From Luteibacter jiangsuensis (GTDB lineage Bacteria > Pseudomonadota > Gammaproteobacteria > Xanthomonadales > Rhodanobacteraceae): a stretch of DNA of 64,000 nucleotides. The stretch spans positions 558,001-622,000 of the forward strand of contig NZ_JAAQQR010000001.1 in NCBI RefSeq assembly GCF_011742555.1, read 5' to 3'. Numbering within the stretch: the first letter of the stretch is position 1; every line of letters starts with the position of its first letter. The notes under the pieces were generated by a model that did not search any database, had not been told where the DNA came from, and was given only the letters and a program-made list of their open reading frames with translations. The position numbers and the translations under genes are program-made. This document shows positions 17,443 through 26,018 of the stretch, piece after piece.

Positions 17443-18003
17443 TCAGTCCTTCGCCAGCGCGCTGCCCATGTGGATCACGAGGTTGTCGATGCGCAGGATG
17501 CCGCCTTCGAAGGTCGTGTTCAGGTGTATCTCGCGGATCGTCGCGCCGGGCGGCGCGTGGCAGCTGTAGTTGCCGGCGTGCACCGTCGCACCGGACCAAG
17601 ATGCGGTTTCGGGGCCGCTGCTGAAGACGCAGCCGAGTTGCACGGCCTGTTCGCCGGGCGTCTGGATCCAGTAATCGAAGGACGCGTCGCTGCCGCGAAG
17701 TTCGGGTGCCAGCACGATACTGGTCAGGTTCGCGCTCTTGCCCACGCCCGGGCGTATCGCGAGATAGCGTCCTGCCAGCGGGCGCATGCCCGACTCGGCT
17801 CGCTCGCCGTAAAGAAACGGACCGCGTTTCGAAGCGGCAAGGGTGAACAGGCCGCCCGGATCCTTGAACGGCGTGATGATGCCGCCGCCGGGTAGGCTGT
17901 CGAAGCCGATCGCCCGCGCGGCGCCGGGCGACATGACCTCCTGTGCTCCCGCCGGAGCGAGAACACAGAAGAAGAGGAACGTTCCGGCAAGGTGCGTGCG
18001 CAT
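17443..18003 (-). CDS. Secreted hypothetical protein
   Basis: 186 residues from ATG 18003; an in-frame ATG at 18015 adds four residues and cannot be excluded. The signal peptide MRTHLAGTFLFFCVLAPAGA ends near AGAQE. The mature protein has two cysteines (VQLGCVF and NYSCHAPP) suited to one disulfide. It has a predicted all-beta character with many Gly, Ser and Thr. The family is not recognised. It sits in the small orphan-gene patch with the DUF4879-like protein, reads toward it, and ends 57 nt from it. Confidence 0.6.
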   Translation of the reverse strand: MRTHLAGTFLFFCVLAPAGAQEVMSPGAARAIGFDSLPGGGIITPFKDPGGLFTLAASKRGPFLYGERAESGMRPLAGRYLAIRPGVGKSANLTSIVLAPELRGSDASFDYWIQTPGEQAVQLGCVFSSGPETASWSGATVHAGNYSCHAPPGATIREIHLNTTFEGGILRIDNLVIHMGSALAKD

Positions 18004-18073
18004 GGCGACACACATCGCCTTCCGCGCGTGAAGAAACCGTACAGAATGCGCGACCTTGCCGAAACGGACTGCC

Positions 18074-18301
18074 TCAACGCTTCACGCCGCCGGTTGGCCC
18101 AGGATCCGGCCCCCGCAATTGCGACGTCGGAACACCCCGGTAACCCCAATCCTCCATGGCGACCTCCTCGATCACCACGTGGGTCACCTCGGGTGACTTC
18201 CCGAGTACCCGCTCCAGCGTTTCGGTTATTTCGGCGATCACCTGCGCCTTCTGCGCAGGTGTGTTGCCTTCACGCGTGATACGAACATGGACGAAGGGCA
18301 T
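18074..18301 (-). CDS. 4-oxalocrotonate tautomerase family protein
   Basis: 75 residues. After Met removal the chain begins PFVHVRITREGNT, giving the N-terminal proline that is the catalytic base of this superfamily. The following helix (AQKAQVIAEITETLERVLG) and the VTHVVIEEV strand match 4-OT-type proteins. The C-terminal 15 residues are rich in Gly and Pro and may form the usual hairpin. The substrate is unknown. It is 7 nt downstream of the SDR gene, so the two are likely one transcript controlled by the divergent LysR regulator. Confidence 0.82.
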   Translation of the reverse strand: MPFVHVRITREGNTPAQKAQVIAEITETLERVLGKSPEVTHVVIEEVAMEDWGYRGVPTSQLRGPDPGPTGGVKR

Positions 18302-18308
18302 GACGGCG

Positions 18309-19043
18309 TTACCAGCGACCGGTGCTCGCGCCGCCGTCCACCGGCAGCACCACACCATTGGTGAAGGAACTGCGCACCAGATAGACCACCGCCTCCGCGA
18401 TGTCTTCCGGGCGGCCCAGCCGGTTCATCGGATTCAGACCGCTGAGGAACGCGTGGGTCTCCGGCGAATGCATCGGCGTGTCGATGATACCCGGGGCGAC
18501 CGCGCTTACGCGCACGTTGTGCGGCGAGAGCTCGAGTGCCAGGGCACGGGTGACATCGTTCAGCCCGCCCTTGATCAGCACGGCCATCGCCGCGGTCACG
18601 TTGCGATCCGGCTGGAGGCCGAGGTTCGCGGTGATGTTGACGATATGGCCCGACTTGCGCGCCGCCATGTGCCGCGCGGCGACCTGGGACGGGTAGACGA
18701 CGCCGCGCAGGTTGGTGTCGATCATCGCGTCGATGTCCTGCACGGTGTAATCGGCGAACGGCTTGGCAATGAAGATGCCGGCGTTGTTGACCAGCACGTC
18801 CACCGAACCGAATGCCTCGATGGCGTGGTCGAACAGACGCTCGGCCGTTTCGGGCAGCGCGATGTCGCCTGCGACGGCGAGGAAGCGGTCGCTGTTGCCG
18901 AGCGCCTTGGCGGCCTCGTCCAGTCGAGCCTGACTGCGACCGTTGCCCACGACGTTGTAGCCGAGGTCGAGGAATGCCTTCGCGACGGCAAAGCCGAGGC
19001 CGCTGGAGGCGCCGGTGACGATGACGGTGTTACGAGTGCTCAT
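18309..19043 (-). CDS. Short-chain dehydrogenase/reductase
   Basis: 244 residues starting MSTRNTVIVTGASSG. The NAD(P) loop is TGASSGLGFAVAKA, NNAG is in VLVNNAGIFIA, and the C-terminal PVDGGAST block is classical SDR. At the usual Tyr-x-x-x-Lys position the sequence reads VLIKGGLNDVTRALA, with Leu-Ile-Lys where YxxxK is expected. The Lys is kept while the usual Tyr appears replaced by Met or Val nearby (AAMAVLIKGG). If so, this is an atypical or inactive SDR. The longer upstream frame lies in the intergenic region and was rejected. It is divergent from the LysR gene. Confidence 0.85.
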   Translation of the reverse strand: MSTRNTVIVTGASSGLGFAVAKAFLDLGYNVVGNGRSQARLDEAAKALGNSDRFLAVAGDIALPETAERLFDHAIEAFGSVDVLVNNAGIFIAKPFADYTVQDIDAMIDTNLRGVVYPSQVAARHMAARKSGHIVNITANLGLQPDRNVTAAMAVLIKGGLNDVTRALALELSPHNVRVSAVAPGIIDTPMHSPETHAFLSGLNPMNRLGRPEDIAEAVVYLVRSSFTNGVVLPVDGGASTGRW

Positions 19044-19102
19044 GGGTTGCTCCGGAAATAGGGATGGATGCCGGCACATCGGCCGGGCCTGACGCACAAT
19101 CT

Positions 19103-19162
19103 ATTGATGCGCAGGGCGGCAATAAATATGATCCGAAGCAAATAACCTATTACATGGTGTAA
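19103..19162. promoter_or_regulatory. Candidate LysR boxes in SDR/LysR divergent promoter
   Basis: ATTG (19103-19106) and CAAT (19120-19123) form an inverted pair with a T-N11-A core, as LysR proteins favour. A second dyad, TTACA-TGG-TGTAA (19150-19162), ends 3 nt before the LysR start and would suit autorepression. The sequence between the two genes is much more AT-rich than its surroundings. Confidence 0.45.
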
Positions 19163-19165
19163 CTC

Positions 19166-20083
19166 ATGCATCGCCAGTTCGACGACCTGATGCTCGGCAG
19201 CATCGAGCTGTTCTGCCTGGCCGGCGAGCTGGGCGGCTTCACCGCGGCAGCCACCGCCGCAGGCGTCACGCCGGCGGCGGTCAGCCGGTCGGTGGCGAGG
19301 CTCGAGGCCCGGCTGGGCGTACGGCTGTTCGTGCGCAGCACACGCCAGATCCGCCTTACGGACGCCGGACGCGTCTACATGGAGCAGTGCCGCCAGGCGT
19401 TGACGCAGTTCGCCGACGCGGAGCGCATGGCCAGCGGACAGGAGGCGCAACTCTCGGGACGCCTGAGGATCAGTGCACCCACCACCTACGCGCACTACCG
19501 TCTGCTGCCCGCCCTGCCCGCGTTCCATCGCGAACATCCGGGCATCCGCCTGGACCTGCACATCAGCAATCGCAACATCGGCTTCGCCGACGAAGCCTTC
19601 GACCTCGCGATCCGCGTTCGCGCACCTGTCGATTCGTCCCTGATCGTGCGTCACCTCGAGGACAGCGCACTTGTCGTGGTTGCCGCGCCCGCGTACCTCG
19701 CCGCGCACGGCGTTCCCCGCACACTCGCCGACCTCGCCGGGCACGAGTGCATCCAGTTCGATCTACCCAGCAGTGGCCGGCGCATCCCCTGGCTCTTCCG
19801 CCAGGACGGCGCGGACGTGGAGTTCGAGGCCGAGAGCAGCTACACGGTTTCGGAAGACGTGCTCGGCGGCGTCACGCTCGCGCGGGCCGGCGCCGGCCTG
19901 TTCCAGGCGTACCGGTTCGTGGTGCAGGAGTATCTGGAAAGCGGCTCGCTGGTCGAAGTGCTCGCCGACTTCGGCGGCCGGTCCCGCCCCTACAACCTCC
20001 TCTATCCGCACAGCCGTTTCGTGCCGCCGCGCGTGCGCGCCTTCATCGATTTCCTTACTGCCCGCGTGGCTGCGACGCCGTGA
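19166..20083 (+). CDS. LysR-family transcriptional regulator
   Basis: 305 residues. N-terminal helix-turn-helix: LGGFTAAATAAGVTPAAVSRSVARLEARLG, here given in pieces (FTAAATAAGVTPAAVSR; ARLEARLGVRLFVRST). The substrate-binding domain starts near residue 90 at GRLRISAPTTYAHYRLLPAL, similar to the DsdC/CrgA-type subfamily. It reads away from the SDR gene, and the intergenic dyads are candidate targets. It probably regulates the SDR-tautomerase pair and itself. The inducer is unknown. A GC-rich hairpin just after the stop codon may terminate it before psd. Confidence 0.9.
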   Translation: MHRQFDDLMLGSIELFCLAGELGGFTAAATAAGVTPAAVSRSVARLEARLGVRLFVRSTRQIRLTDAGRVYMEQCRQALTQFADAERMASGQEAQLSGRLRISAPTTYAHYRLLPALPAFHREHPGIRLDLHISNRNIGFADEAFDLAIRVRAPVDSSLIVRHLEDSALVVVAAPAYLAAHGVPRTLADLAGHECIQFDLPSSGRRIPWLFRQDGADVEFEAESSYTVSEDVLGGVTLARAGAGLFQAYRFVVQEYLESGSLVEVLADFGGRSRPYNLLYPHSRFVPPRVRAFIDFLTARVAATP

Positions 20084-20136
20084 AGGCCCGCGCCGGGGGG
20101 CCACCCGGGCGGGTGGGTGCTTTCCGCCCCGTCCCC

Positions 20137-20152
20137 TATACTCCCGCGCATG
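20137..20152 (+). promoter_or_regulatory. psd: Possible leaderless promoter of psd
   Basis: TATACT (20137-20142) is a good -10 box, but it ends only 7 nt before the ATG at 20150. No Shine-Dalgarno sequence lies between them. Transcription from this box would begin at or next to the start codon. Confidence 0.4.
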
Positions 20153-21007
20153 AAGCCCAACGTCCTGCTGCAGTACATCCTCCCGCACCGCTTCCTCTCG
20201 CGCATCGTCTACTGGGCGACCCGGTGGGAGTGGACCCCGTGGAAGAACTTCCTCATCCGGGAGATCGTGAAGCGCTACGACGTGGACATGAGCCAGGCGG
20301 CGCAGCCCGATCCGTTCGCGTACCAGCACTTCAATGCCTTCTTCACCCGCAAGCTGAAGGCCGATGCGCGCCGGGCCGACCCCGATCCCGACGCGATCGT
20401 GTCCCCCGCGGACGGCCGCATCAGCCAGTCCGGGCGCATCCGCGACGGCCGTATCTTCCAGGCCAAGGGGCAGGAATACACGGCCGCCGAGCTGCTCGGC
20501 GACGAAGCCGCGGCAGCGCCTTTCCGCAACGGCAGCTTCGTGACGATCTATCTCTCGCCGCGGGACTACCACCGCGTGCACATGCCGCTGGAAGGCGAGC
20601 TCACCGGCACCACGCACGTGCCTGGCCGCATCTTCAGCGTGGCGCCCTTCGCGGTGGAAGCCATTCCTCGCGTCTTCGCCCGCAACGAGCGGCTGGTGTG
20701 TCATTTCCAGGGCGCGCATGGCCCCTTCGTGTCGGTGATGGTCGGTGCGATCCTTGTGTCCAGCGTCGCCACCGTGTGGGACGGCCTGGCCATTCCGCCC
20801 TACGCTTCAGACATTCGCCGCCACGATTGCCGAGACCGGCACGTGAAGCTGGAGCGTTTTGCCGAGATGGCGCGCTTCAACATGGGCTCGACCGTCATCC
20901 TGCTGCTGCCCGAGGGCTACGTGCTGGACGATCTTCAGCCACAACAACAGGTTATCGTCGGCCAGCGGCTGGGGCACTGGGCCGGAAGCGCCACTTCGAA
21001 CGCATGA
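20150..21007 (+). CDS. psd: Phosphatidylserine decarboxylase proenzyme
   Basis: 285 residues, membrane-associated. It makes phosphatidylethanolamine from phosphatidylserine. The proenzyme cleaves itself at the serine of the GST motif, here FNMGSTVILLLPEG near residue 250, which becomes the pyruvoyl group of the small subunit. Other family blocks are FFTRKLKADAR, SPADGRISQSG and YLSPRDYHRVHMPLEG, including the catalytic His. Start MKPNVLLQYILPHR is typical. The upstream frame to 20117 covers promoter sequence and was not used. The LysR gene precedes it with 66 nt between. A MGST site rather than the common LGST is within family range. Confidence 0.96.
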   Translation: MKPNVLLQYILPHRFLSRIVYWATRWEWTPWKNFLIREIVKRYDVDMSQAAQPDPFAYQHFNAFFTRKLKADARRADPDPDAIVSPADGRISQSGRIRDGRIFQAKGQEYTAAELLGDEAAAAPFRNGSFVTIYLSPRDYHRVHMPLEGELTGTTHVPGRIFSVAPFAVEAIPRVFARNERLVCHFQGAHGPFVSVMVGAILVSSVATVWDGLAIPPYASDIRRHDCRDRHVKLERFAEMARFNMGSTVILLLPEGYVLDDLQPQQQVIVGQRLGHWAGSATSNA

Positions 21008-21014
21008 CGAACCG

Positions 21015-21066
21015 CGTCACAATGTGACGAAAACGTCTTACATTTGACGCATCGCCGGGGTATTCT
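21015..21066 (+). promoter_or_regulatory. 15-bp palindrome and promoter-like boxes before small hypothetical gene
   Basis: CGTCACA-A-TGTGACG (21015-21029) has perfect 7-bp arms. It is followed by CTTACA and, 18 nt later, TATTCT (21061-21066), a plausible -35/-10 pair for the gene at 21139. A regulator bound at the palindrome would sit just upstream of the -35 box. Confidence 0.4.
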
Positions 21067-21138
21067 CCCCGGACCGCTGCCTCCATCGGGGGAGAGGCAC
21101 GGGACAACAAGAAGCATCCGTACTAGGGGAAGTCGTCC

Positions 21139-21585
21139 ATGCGTCTGGTCACCCATCTCATCGCGGTCAACCGCGAAATTCGCCTTCGCCGGCAGCTCGC
21201 CGATATCGAACGCGTGGTACTCGCCTTGCCGGTGCGCGCACATGTCGACCTCCAGCAACTGGTAAGGCGCGAGATGGAGCAAGCCGCGGCCTGCGATTTC
21301 CCCCACCTGTACGGCACGCCGCCGGAAGAACGCTACAGCACTTACGGCCATGGGCCGGATATCGGCCTTGGCAAGGCACGATCGGAAAACCCGTTGATTG
21401 CCACACGCGGTGTGGCCCTGTGGATTGCCGCCGTGTACCACGAGACCCTCGATTCGCGCCGTCCCGCGATGGAAGACCTGCATCGGCAGATCCTCCGGTT
21501 GATGCGGCAGATCAAGGAGCTTTCCGCCTCGGAACGACGTGAGCCCACCGCGAGCTGGATGAGCGGCCCGCAAGCGGTGGCGTAA
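21139..21585 (+). CDS. Hypothetical cytosolic protein, 148 residues
   Basis: The family is not recognised. The ATG has GGGGAAG about 7 nt upstream. The first half is strongly helical and Arg/Leu rich (LRRQLADIERVVLALPVRA; QQLVRREMEQAAACD). A central Gly/Pro segment (FPHLYGTPPEERYSTYGHG) follows, then two more helices. No signal or membrane segment is present. It has its own promoter-like region with a perfect palindrome, and it ends 3 nt from the convergent transglycosylase gene. The coding character (GC at third positions) is like its neighbours, so it is probably conserved in the lineage. Confidence 0.65.
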   Translation: MRLVTHLIAVNREIRLRRQLADIERVVLALPVRAHVDLQQLVRREMEQAAACDFPHLYGTPPEERYSTYGHGPDIGLGKARSENPLIATRGVALWIAAVYHETLDSRRPAMEDLHRQILRLMRQIKELSASERREPTASWMSGPQAVA

Positions 21586-21588
21586 AGC

Positions 21589-23118
21589 TCAGCGGCAGAC
21601 CGGCACGCGGATCGCCTGCCCCACCGTCAGGTGGTGCCCCTTCAGCCCGTTCAAGCGCGCGATGTCTTCCACATCGGCGCAGCTGCTCTTGCGCGCGATG
21701 CCCACGAGCGTGTCGCCACGGCGCACGGTGTATTGCCTTGACGCGCGGGACGGCGACTTAGCGGCCGACGGCGACGGGCCGTTCGCCAGGGCGGCCGACG
21801 TGGCCGCCGGCGGCGGAGGCGCCACGATCTTCACCGCGTTGTGCAGGTCGCTGGCGAGGATCGGCCAGGGGCCGTCGGTGCAGGTGGCGGCATACGCTTT
21901 CTCGAGCTGTCTGGGCACGTCGAGCCGTGTCCCGACCGGTTGGCTCATCTGCGGATCGAGACGCGGATTGAGGTTTCGCAACGTGCGGAACCAGCCCTCC
22001 GACATGCCCTGCGCGGAGCCGAGGCAGACGGTGAGCTCGGCAAGCGACGCCGGGCGCTTCAAGACGATCTGCCCCGGCTGGCCGTCGATCTTCGGCCAGT
22101 TCAGGTGGTAGCTGTCGGGGTGCAGGAACAGCCAGGCGGCGGCCAGCACCATCGGCACGTAGTCGCGCGTCTCGGCCGACATCTGCCCATAGATCTGCGG
22201 ATCGTAGAAGCCCGCGCCCGGATTCGCCGCGGCAAGGCGGCGCATGCGTCCCTCGCCGGCGTTGTACGCGGCAAGCGTCAGTTCGAGGTTGTTGTTGAAC
22301 ACCCCCAACTGCTCGTCGATGTATTCGGCGTTGGCCATCGCCGCCATGGCGGGATCGAAGCGCTGGTCGAAGCCGTCGGTGTTGGAAAGACCGAAGCGCA
22401 GGCCGGTGGCGTACATGAACTGGAGCGGCCCCGATGCCCCGGAGCGCGACACGGCATGCACCTTGCCGCCGGATTCCTTGGCCATGATGCCGAAGAGCAG
22501 CGCTTCGGGCAGGTCGGCCTTCTTGTAGGCCGGCCACATCTTGTAGCGGAGCATCTGGTAGTTGACGTAGGCATCCATCAGGTTCGGACGCAGCTGGGTC
22601 AGCCACATTTCCAGCGCCGCCTTCACCGGGCCGTTCATCACCATGAGGTCGGAAAACTGCTGGCCCTTGAGCATCGTGACGCTGCGCTGCGCCTGCGGCA
22701 GCGCGCCGACCACGAGCGACTTCGAGGCATCGCCCGGCTGAGCGCCCACTTCGGCCTCCTGCTCGGTGTCGTCCGCGTCCTCGCCCTCGATGAAGCTGCC
22801 GTCCTTGAGCCGCAGCAGCCGGTCGAACACGGCGGCGAAACGTTGCTGGTCGCAGCCGAGCGTGAGGGCACAGCGCGCCGAAGCGTCCTTCAGCTGGTCG
22901 AGCGCCTGCTTGCGCGAGCGGGCGGCTTCCGGGGTATCGCCGCGTCGGGCCTGGTCGATCGACGCCTCATACCCCTTGCTCGCCTGGTTCATCCGGTCGT
23001 ACAAGGCATTTACCTCGGGAGTGGCCTTGCCGGAGGAACGTGGGGCGCCGCTCGATGCGCAGCCGGCAAGGATCGCGAGCGGCAGGATCAGGAAAGGTCG
23101 CGGGATACGGACGGACAT
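21589..23118 (-). CDS. Lytic transglycosylase lipoprotein with C-terminal LysM (MltD-like)
   Basis: 509 residues. The N-terminus is a lipoprotein signal with lipobox LAGC, modified Cys20. After an Ala/Asp-rich linker comes an SLT domain: ALLFGIMAKESGGKVHAVS carries the catalytic Glu, followed by SGPLQFMYATGLRFGL and NAGEGRMRRL. The C-terminal LysM (last ~48 residues, YTVRRGDTLVGIARKSS) binds peptidoglycan. It would cleave glycan strands from the inner leaflet of the outer membrane. I chose MSVRIPRPFL at 23118 because the longer frame would bury the signal peptide. It is close to MltD but has a longer N-terminal region and only one LysM. Confidence 0.9.
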   Translation of the reverse strand: MSVRIPRPFLILPLAILAGCASSGAPRSSGKATPEVNALYDRMNQASKGYEASIDQARRGDTPEAARSRKQALDQLKDASARCALTLGCDQQRFAAVFDRLLRLKDGSFIEGEDADDTEQEAEVGAQPGDASKSLVVGALPQAQRSVTMLKGQQFSDLMVMNGPVKAALEMWLTQLRPNLMDAYVNYQMLRYKMWPAYKKADLPEALLFGIMAKESGGKVHAVSRSGASGPLQFMYATGLRFGLSNTDGFDQRFDPAMAAMANAEYIDEQLGVFNNNLELTLAAYNAGEGRMRRLAAANPGAGFYDPQIYGQMSAETRDYVPMVLAAAWLFLHPDSYHLNWPKIDGQPGQIVLKRPASLAELTVCLGSAQGMSEGWFRTLRNLNPRLDPQMSQPVGTRLDVPRQLEKAYAATCTDGPWPILASDLHNAVKIVAPPPPAATSAALANGPSPSAAKSPSRASRQYTVRRGDTLVGIARKSSCADVEDIARLNGLKGHHLTVGQAIRVPVCR

Positions 23119-23256
23119 GCACAGGCTCGGGGGTAAGGCATTGCCGGCAACGTTACCCCCGGGGGCCGCGAGACTCAAGCACCGAAGCCCGAAAAATCGC
23201 CGTAAACACCTGCCGTTGCGTAAACTTGCTCAGGTCACGCTTAAGAAGGACGAACC

Positions 23257-24753
23257 ATGACGACGATCCTCATTGGCCGCGGCGACGAGGCCACGGTGTC
23301 CCTCGATTCCCGCTACGGCAACCGCCACGGCATGATCGCGGGGGCTACGGGCACCGGCAAGTCGGTGAGCCTGATGCTCCTGGCGGAGGGCTTCTCGCGC
23401 ATGGGCGTGCCCTGCTTCCTCGCCGATGCCAAGGGCGACCTCGCCGGCTTGGCGCTAGCCGCCGGGGCACCCTCGGAGAAGCTGGCCGCGCGGCTGCAGA
23501 AACTCGGCCTGGCGGACTGGAAGCCGCAGGCCAATCCCGTGGTGTTCTGGGACGTCTACGGCAAGTCCGGACACCCCGTGCGAGCCACGGTGTCGGAAAT
23601 GGGCCCTACCCTGCTTTCCCGCATCCTGGAACTCAACGACACCCAGGAAGGCGTGATGGAAGTGATCTTCCGGGTCGCCGACGACGAAGGCCTGCTCTTG
23701 CTCGATCTCGCCGACCTGCGGGCGATGCTTGGCTTCGCGGCCGAAAACGCGAAGGACATATCGGCCCGCTACGGACTGATAAGCGCGCAGAGCGTGGCCG
23801 CCATCCAGCGCGCCCTGCTCAAGCTCGAGCAGGACGGCGCGGATGTGTTCTTCGGCGAGCCGGCGCTGGAACTGTCCGACCTGATGCGCCAGGACATGAG
23901 CGGCCGCGGCGTCATCAGTGTGCTCGCCGCCGACACGCTGATCCTGAAGCCCCGGCTCTACTCCACGTTCCTGCTCTGGCTGCTGTCGGAACTCTTCGAA
24001 CAGTTGCCCGAAGTGGGCGACCTGGACCAGCCGAAGCTCGTGTTCTTCTTCGACGAGGCGCACCTGCTGTTCGACGACGCGCCCGCCGCGCTGCGCCAGC
24101 GTGTGGAGCAGGTGGTTCGCCTCATCCGTTCTAAGGGCGTGGGCGTGTACTTCTGTTCGCAGAACCCGGACGACGTGCCTGGCGAGATACTCGGACAGTT
24201 GGGCAACCGCGTGCAGCATGCGCTGCGCGCGTTCACACCGCGCGACCAGAAAGCCGTGAAAGCGGCTGCCGAAACCTTTGCGCGCAATCCGAAGCTCGAC
24301 GTCGTGGAAACGATCGGCACGCTCGGCACGGGCGAGGCACTCGCCTCCATGCTGGGCGACGGCGGTGTGCCGTCGCCCGTGCAGAAGGTGCTGGTGTCCA
24401 CGCCGGAGTGCCGCATCGGCGCCATCACCCCGGAAGAACGGGCAACAGTGCGTTCGCGCTCGCCGGTAGGTGCCAAGTACGACACGCCGGTGAACCGCGA
24501 ATCCGCGCAGGAACGCCTCACCGCTCGCGCCAGCGAGAAGAACGCCGCGGACGCGCCGCCGGTGAAGACACAGAAGGATGACGGCGGCGATTCCACCTGG
24601 GGCGACGCAGTTCGCGACGCGGTGTTCGGCACGAAGCGTCGCCAGGGAATGATCGAGACCATGGCGAAGTCGATGGTGCGCACCGCGGGTTCGCGCGCCG
24701 GACAGCAGATCGTGCGCGGGATCCTCGGCAGCATCTTCGGCGGACGTCGCTGA
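23257..24753 (+). CDS. HerA-like ATPase of the DUF853/YjgR family
   Basis: 498 residues. Walker A is AGATGTGKSVSLMLLAEG at about residue 28, and Walker B is LVFFFDEAHLLFDD at about residue 265. The sequence between follows the DUF853 pattern, with LADAKGDLAGLA after Walker A and YFCSQNPDDVPGEILGQLG near sensor 2. The last ~100 residues are variable and basic (KTQKDDGGD... then AGQQIVRGILGSIFGGRR), as in YjgR. YjgR-type proteins are HerA/FtsK-related ATPases of unknown role. It has its own promoter region, and the downstream membrane-protein gene follows after 2 nt. Confidence 0.9.
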   Translation: MTTILIGRGDEATVSLDSRYGNRHGMIAGATGTGKSVSLMLLAEGFSRMGVPCFLADAKGDLAGLALAAGAPSEKLAARLQKLGLADWKPQANPVVFWDVYGKSGHPVRATVSEMGPTLLSRILELNDTQEGVMEVIFRVADDEGLLLLDLADLRAMLGFAAENAKDISARYGLISAQSVAAIQRALLKLEQDGADVFFGEPALELSDLMRQDMSGRGVISVLAADTLILKPRLYSTFLLWLLSELFEQLPEVGDLDQPKLVFFFDEAHLLFDDAPAALRQRVEQVVRLIRSKGVGVYFCSQNPDDVPGEILGQLGNRVQHALRAFTPRDQKAVKAAAETFARNPKLDVVETIGTLGTGEALASMLGDGGVPSPVQKVLVSTPECRIGAITPEERATVRSRSPVGAKYDTPVNRESAQERLTARASEKNAADAPPVKTQKDDGGDSTWGDAVRDAVFGTKRRQGMIETMAKSMVRTAGSRAGQQIVRGILGSIFGGRR

Positions 24754-24755
24754 CC

Positions 24756-26018
24756 ATGCAGCGTCATGAGCTGGCCGACGCGAGCACGCCCTTCGCCGAG
24801 CGTGTCCGCACCGGGTGGCGCTATCCCATGCGGGGCGCCGCGCCGATCACGATCGGCGCCGTCACGCTGTTCGAATCGCTAGCCTTCCTTCCCATCACGG
24901 GGTTCCGGCTGCTGGTGGTGGTACTGGGGTGGATCGCCATCTACACGTATGCTTTCGAGTGCCTGCGCCGGAGCGCCGACGGTTATGCCGATCCGCCGGA
25001 GATTGCGGTCCATGCCGAGGACAAGACCAGCGTTGCGCTCATCCTCATCCAGCTGACCGGCAACGCCATCGGCGTGCTGGCGCCGATCTTCCTGGGCGTG
25101 CCCGGCCTGCTCGTCTCGCTGGCATTCGCTTTCGTGTTGCCGGTGATGACGATGTCCCTGACCTTCGACGGCGTGGGCGCGGCGCTGAACCCCGCGACAT
25201 GGGTGGCGGCGATCGGCCGTTTCGGCGGCGCGTACTTCGTGCTGTTCGCCGTGATGCTCGCCAGCAGCCTGCTGCAAGCGGCCGCCCAATACGCCATGAA
25301 GGATCACGGCCCCACGTTCTTCGGCACCATCGGTTATTACCTCGTCGCGAACTATCTCACTGTGTACAACTTTCACCTCATGGGCGCCCTCATCCACCAT
25401 CGGCACGAGGCGCTGGGCTATCGGCCGGAGTCGGAGGCGATCGCCGAAGCCATCGAGCCCGACGACGACATGGCGCTGCTTGCGCACGTGAACCTCATCG
25501 CACGCGAGGACGTGCCGGCCGCCACGGATATCCTCACCGAGCGCCTGCGCGAAGGGCTGGCCCCCGCGGCGCTGCACACGCGCTATCGGGAACTGCTGCG
25601 CGCGCAAAGTCGCATGCCGGAACTTCTTGTGCACGGCCAGATATGGATCGCGGCCCTCGTGGCAGGCAGGGAACCGCGGCGCGCGCTCGGCGTGGTGCAG
25701 GACTGTCTCGACGTGGACCCTTCGTTCCTGCCGGACGACACGCTCATCTGCGGCCCGCTGGCCGATACCGCGGCACATGGCGGCATGACCCGGCTGGCCC
25801 TGCATCTCGCGCTCGGCTACCTGCGCACGTGGCCCGCGGACATGGGCGCGCCCCATTACGGGCTGCTCGCCCTGCGCATGCACGAACGACTGGGACAGGT
25901 GGCGGAAGCGGCGGCACTGGGCCGGCGTCTTCTCGCGGACCATCCGGAGCACCCGTTGGCCGCCGACATCGAAGCGCTGCTGGCCTCGCTCGCCGTCGCG
26001 CGGAGGGTTCGCCCATGA
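24756..26018 (+). CDS. Membrane protein with TPR-like C-terminal half
   Basis: 420 residues, two parts. Residues 1-215 hold about five to six hydrophobic segments (for example [19 protein letters not shown] and [18 protein letters not shown]), similar to DUF4013-like integral membrane domains. Residues 225-420 are soluble, with Ala/Leu-rich helical pairs resembling TPR repeats ([33 protein letters not shown]). The two halves look like a membrane-anchored scaffold. Specific function is unknown. It is in a three-gene run: the DUF853 gene ends 2 nt before, and greB overlaps its stop by ATGA, so it is translationally coupled. Confidence 0.7.
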   Translation: MQRHELADASTPFAERVRTGWRYPMRGAAPITIGAVTLFESLAFLPITGFRLLVVVLGWIAIYTYAFECLRRSADGYADPPEIAVHAEDKTSVALILIQLTGNAIGVLAPIFLGVPGLLVSLAFAFVLPVMTMSLTFDGVGAALNPATWVAAIGRFGGAYFVLFAVMLASSLLQAAAQYAMKDHGPTFFGTIGYYLVANYLTVYNFHLMGALIHHRHEALGYRPESEAIAEAIEPDDDMALLAHVNLIAREDVPAATDILTERLREGLAPAALHTRYRELLRAQSRMPELLVHGQIWIAALVAGREPRRALGVVQDCLDVDPSFLPDDTLICGPLADTAAHGGMTRLALHLALGYLRTWPADMGAPHYGLLALRMHERLGQVAEAAALGRRLLADHPEHPLAADIEALLASLAVARRVRP

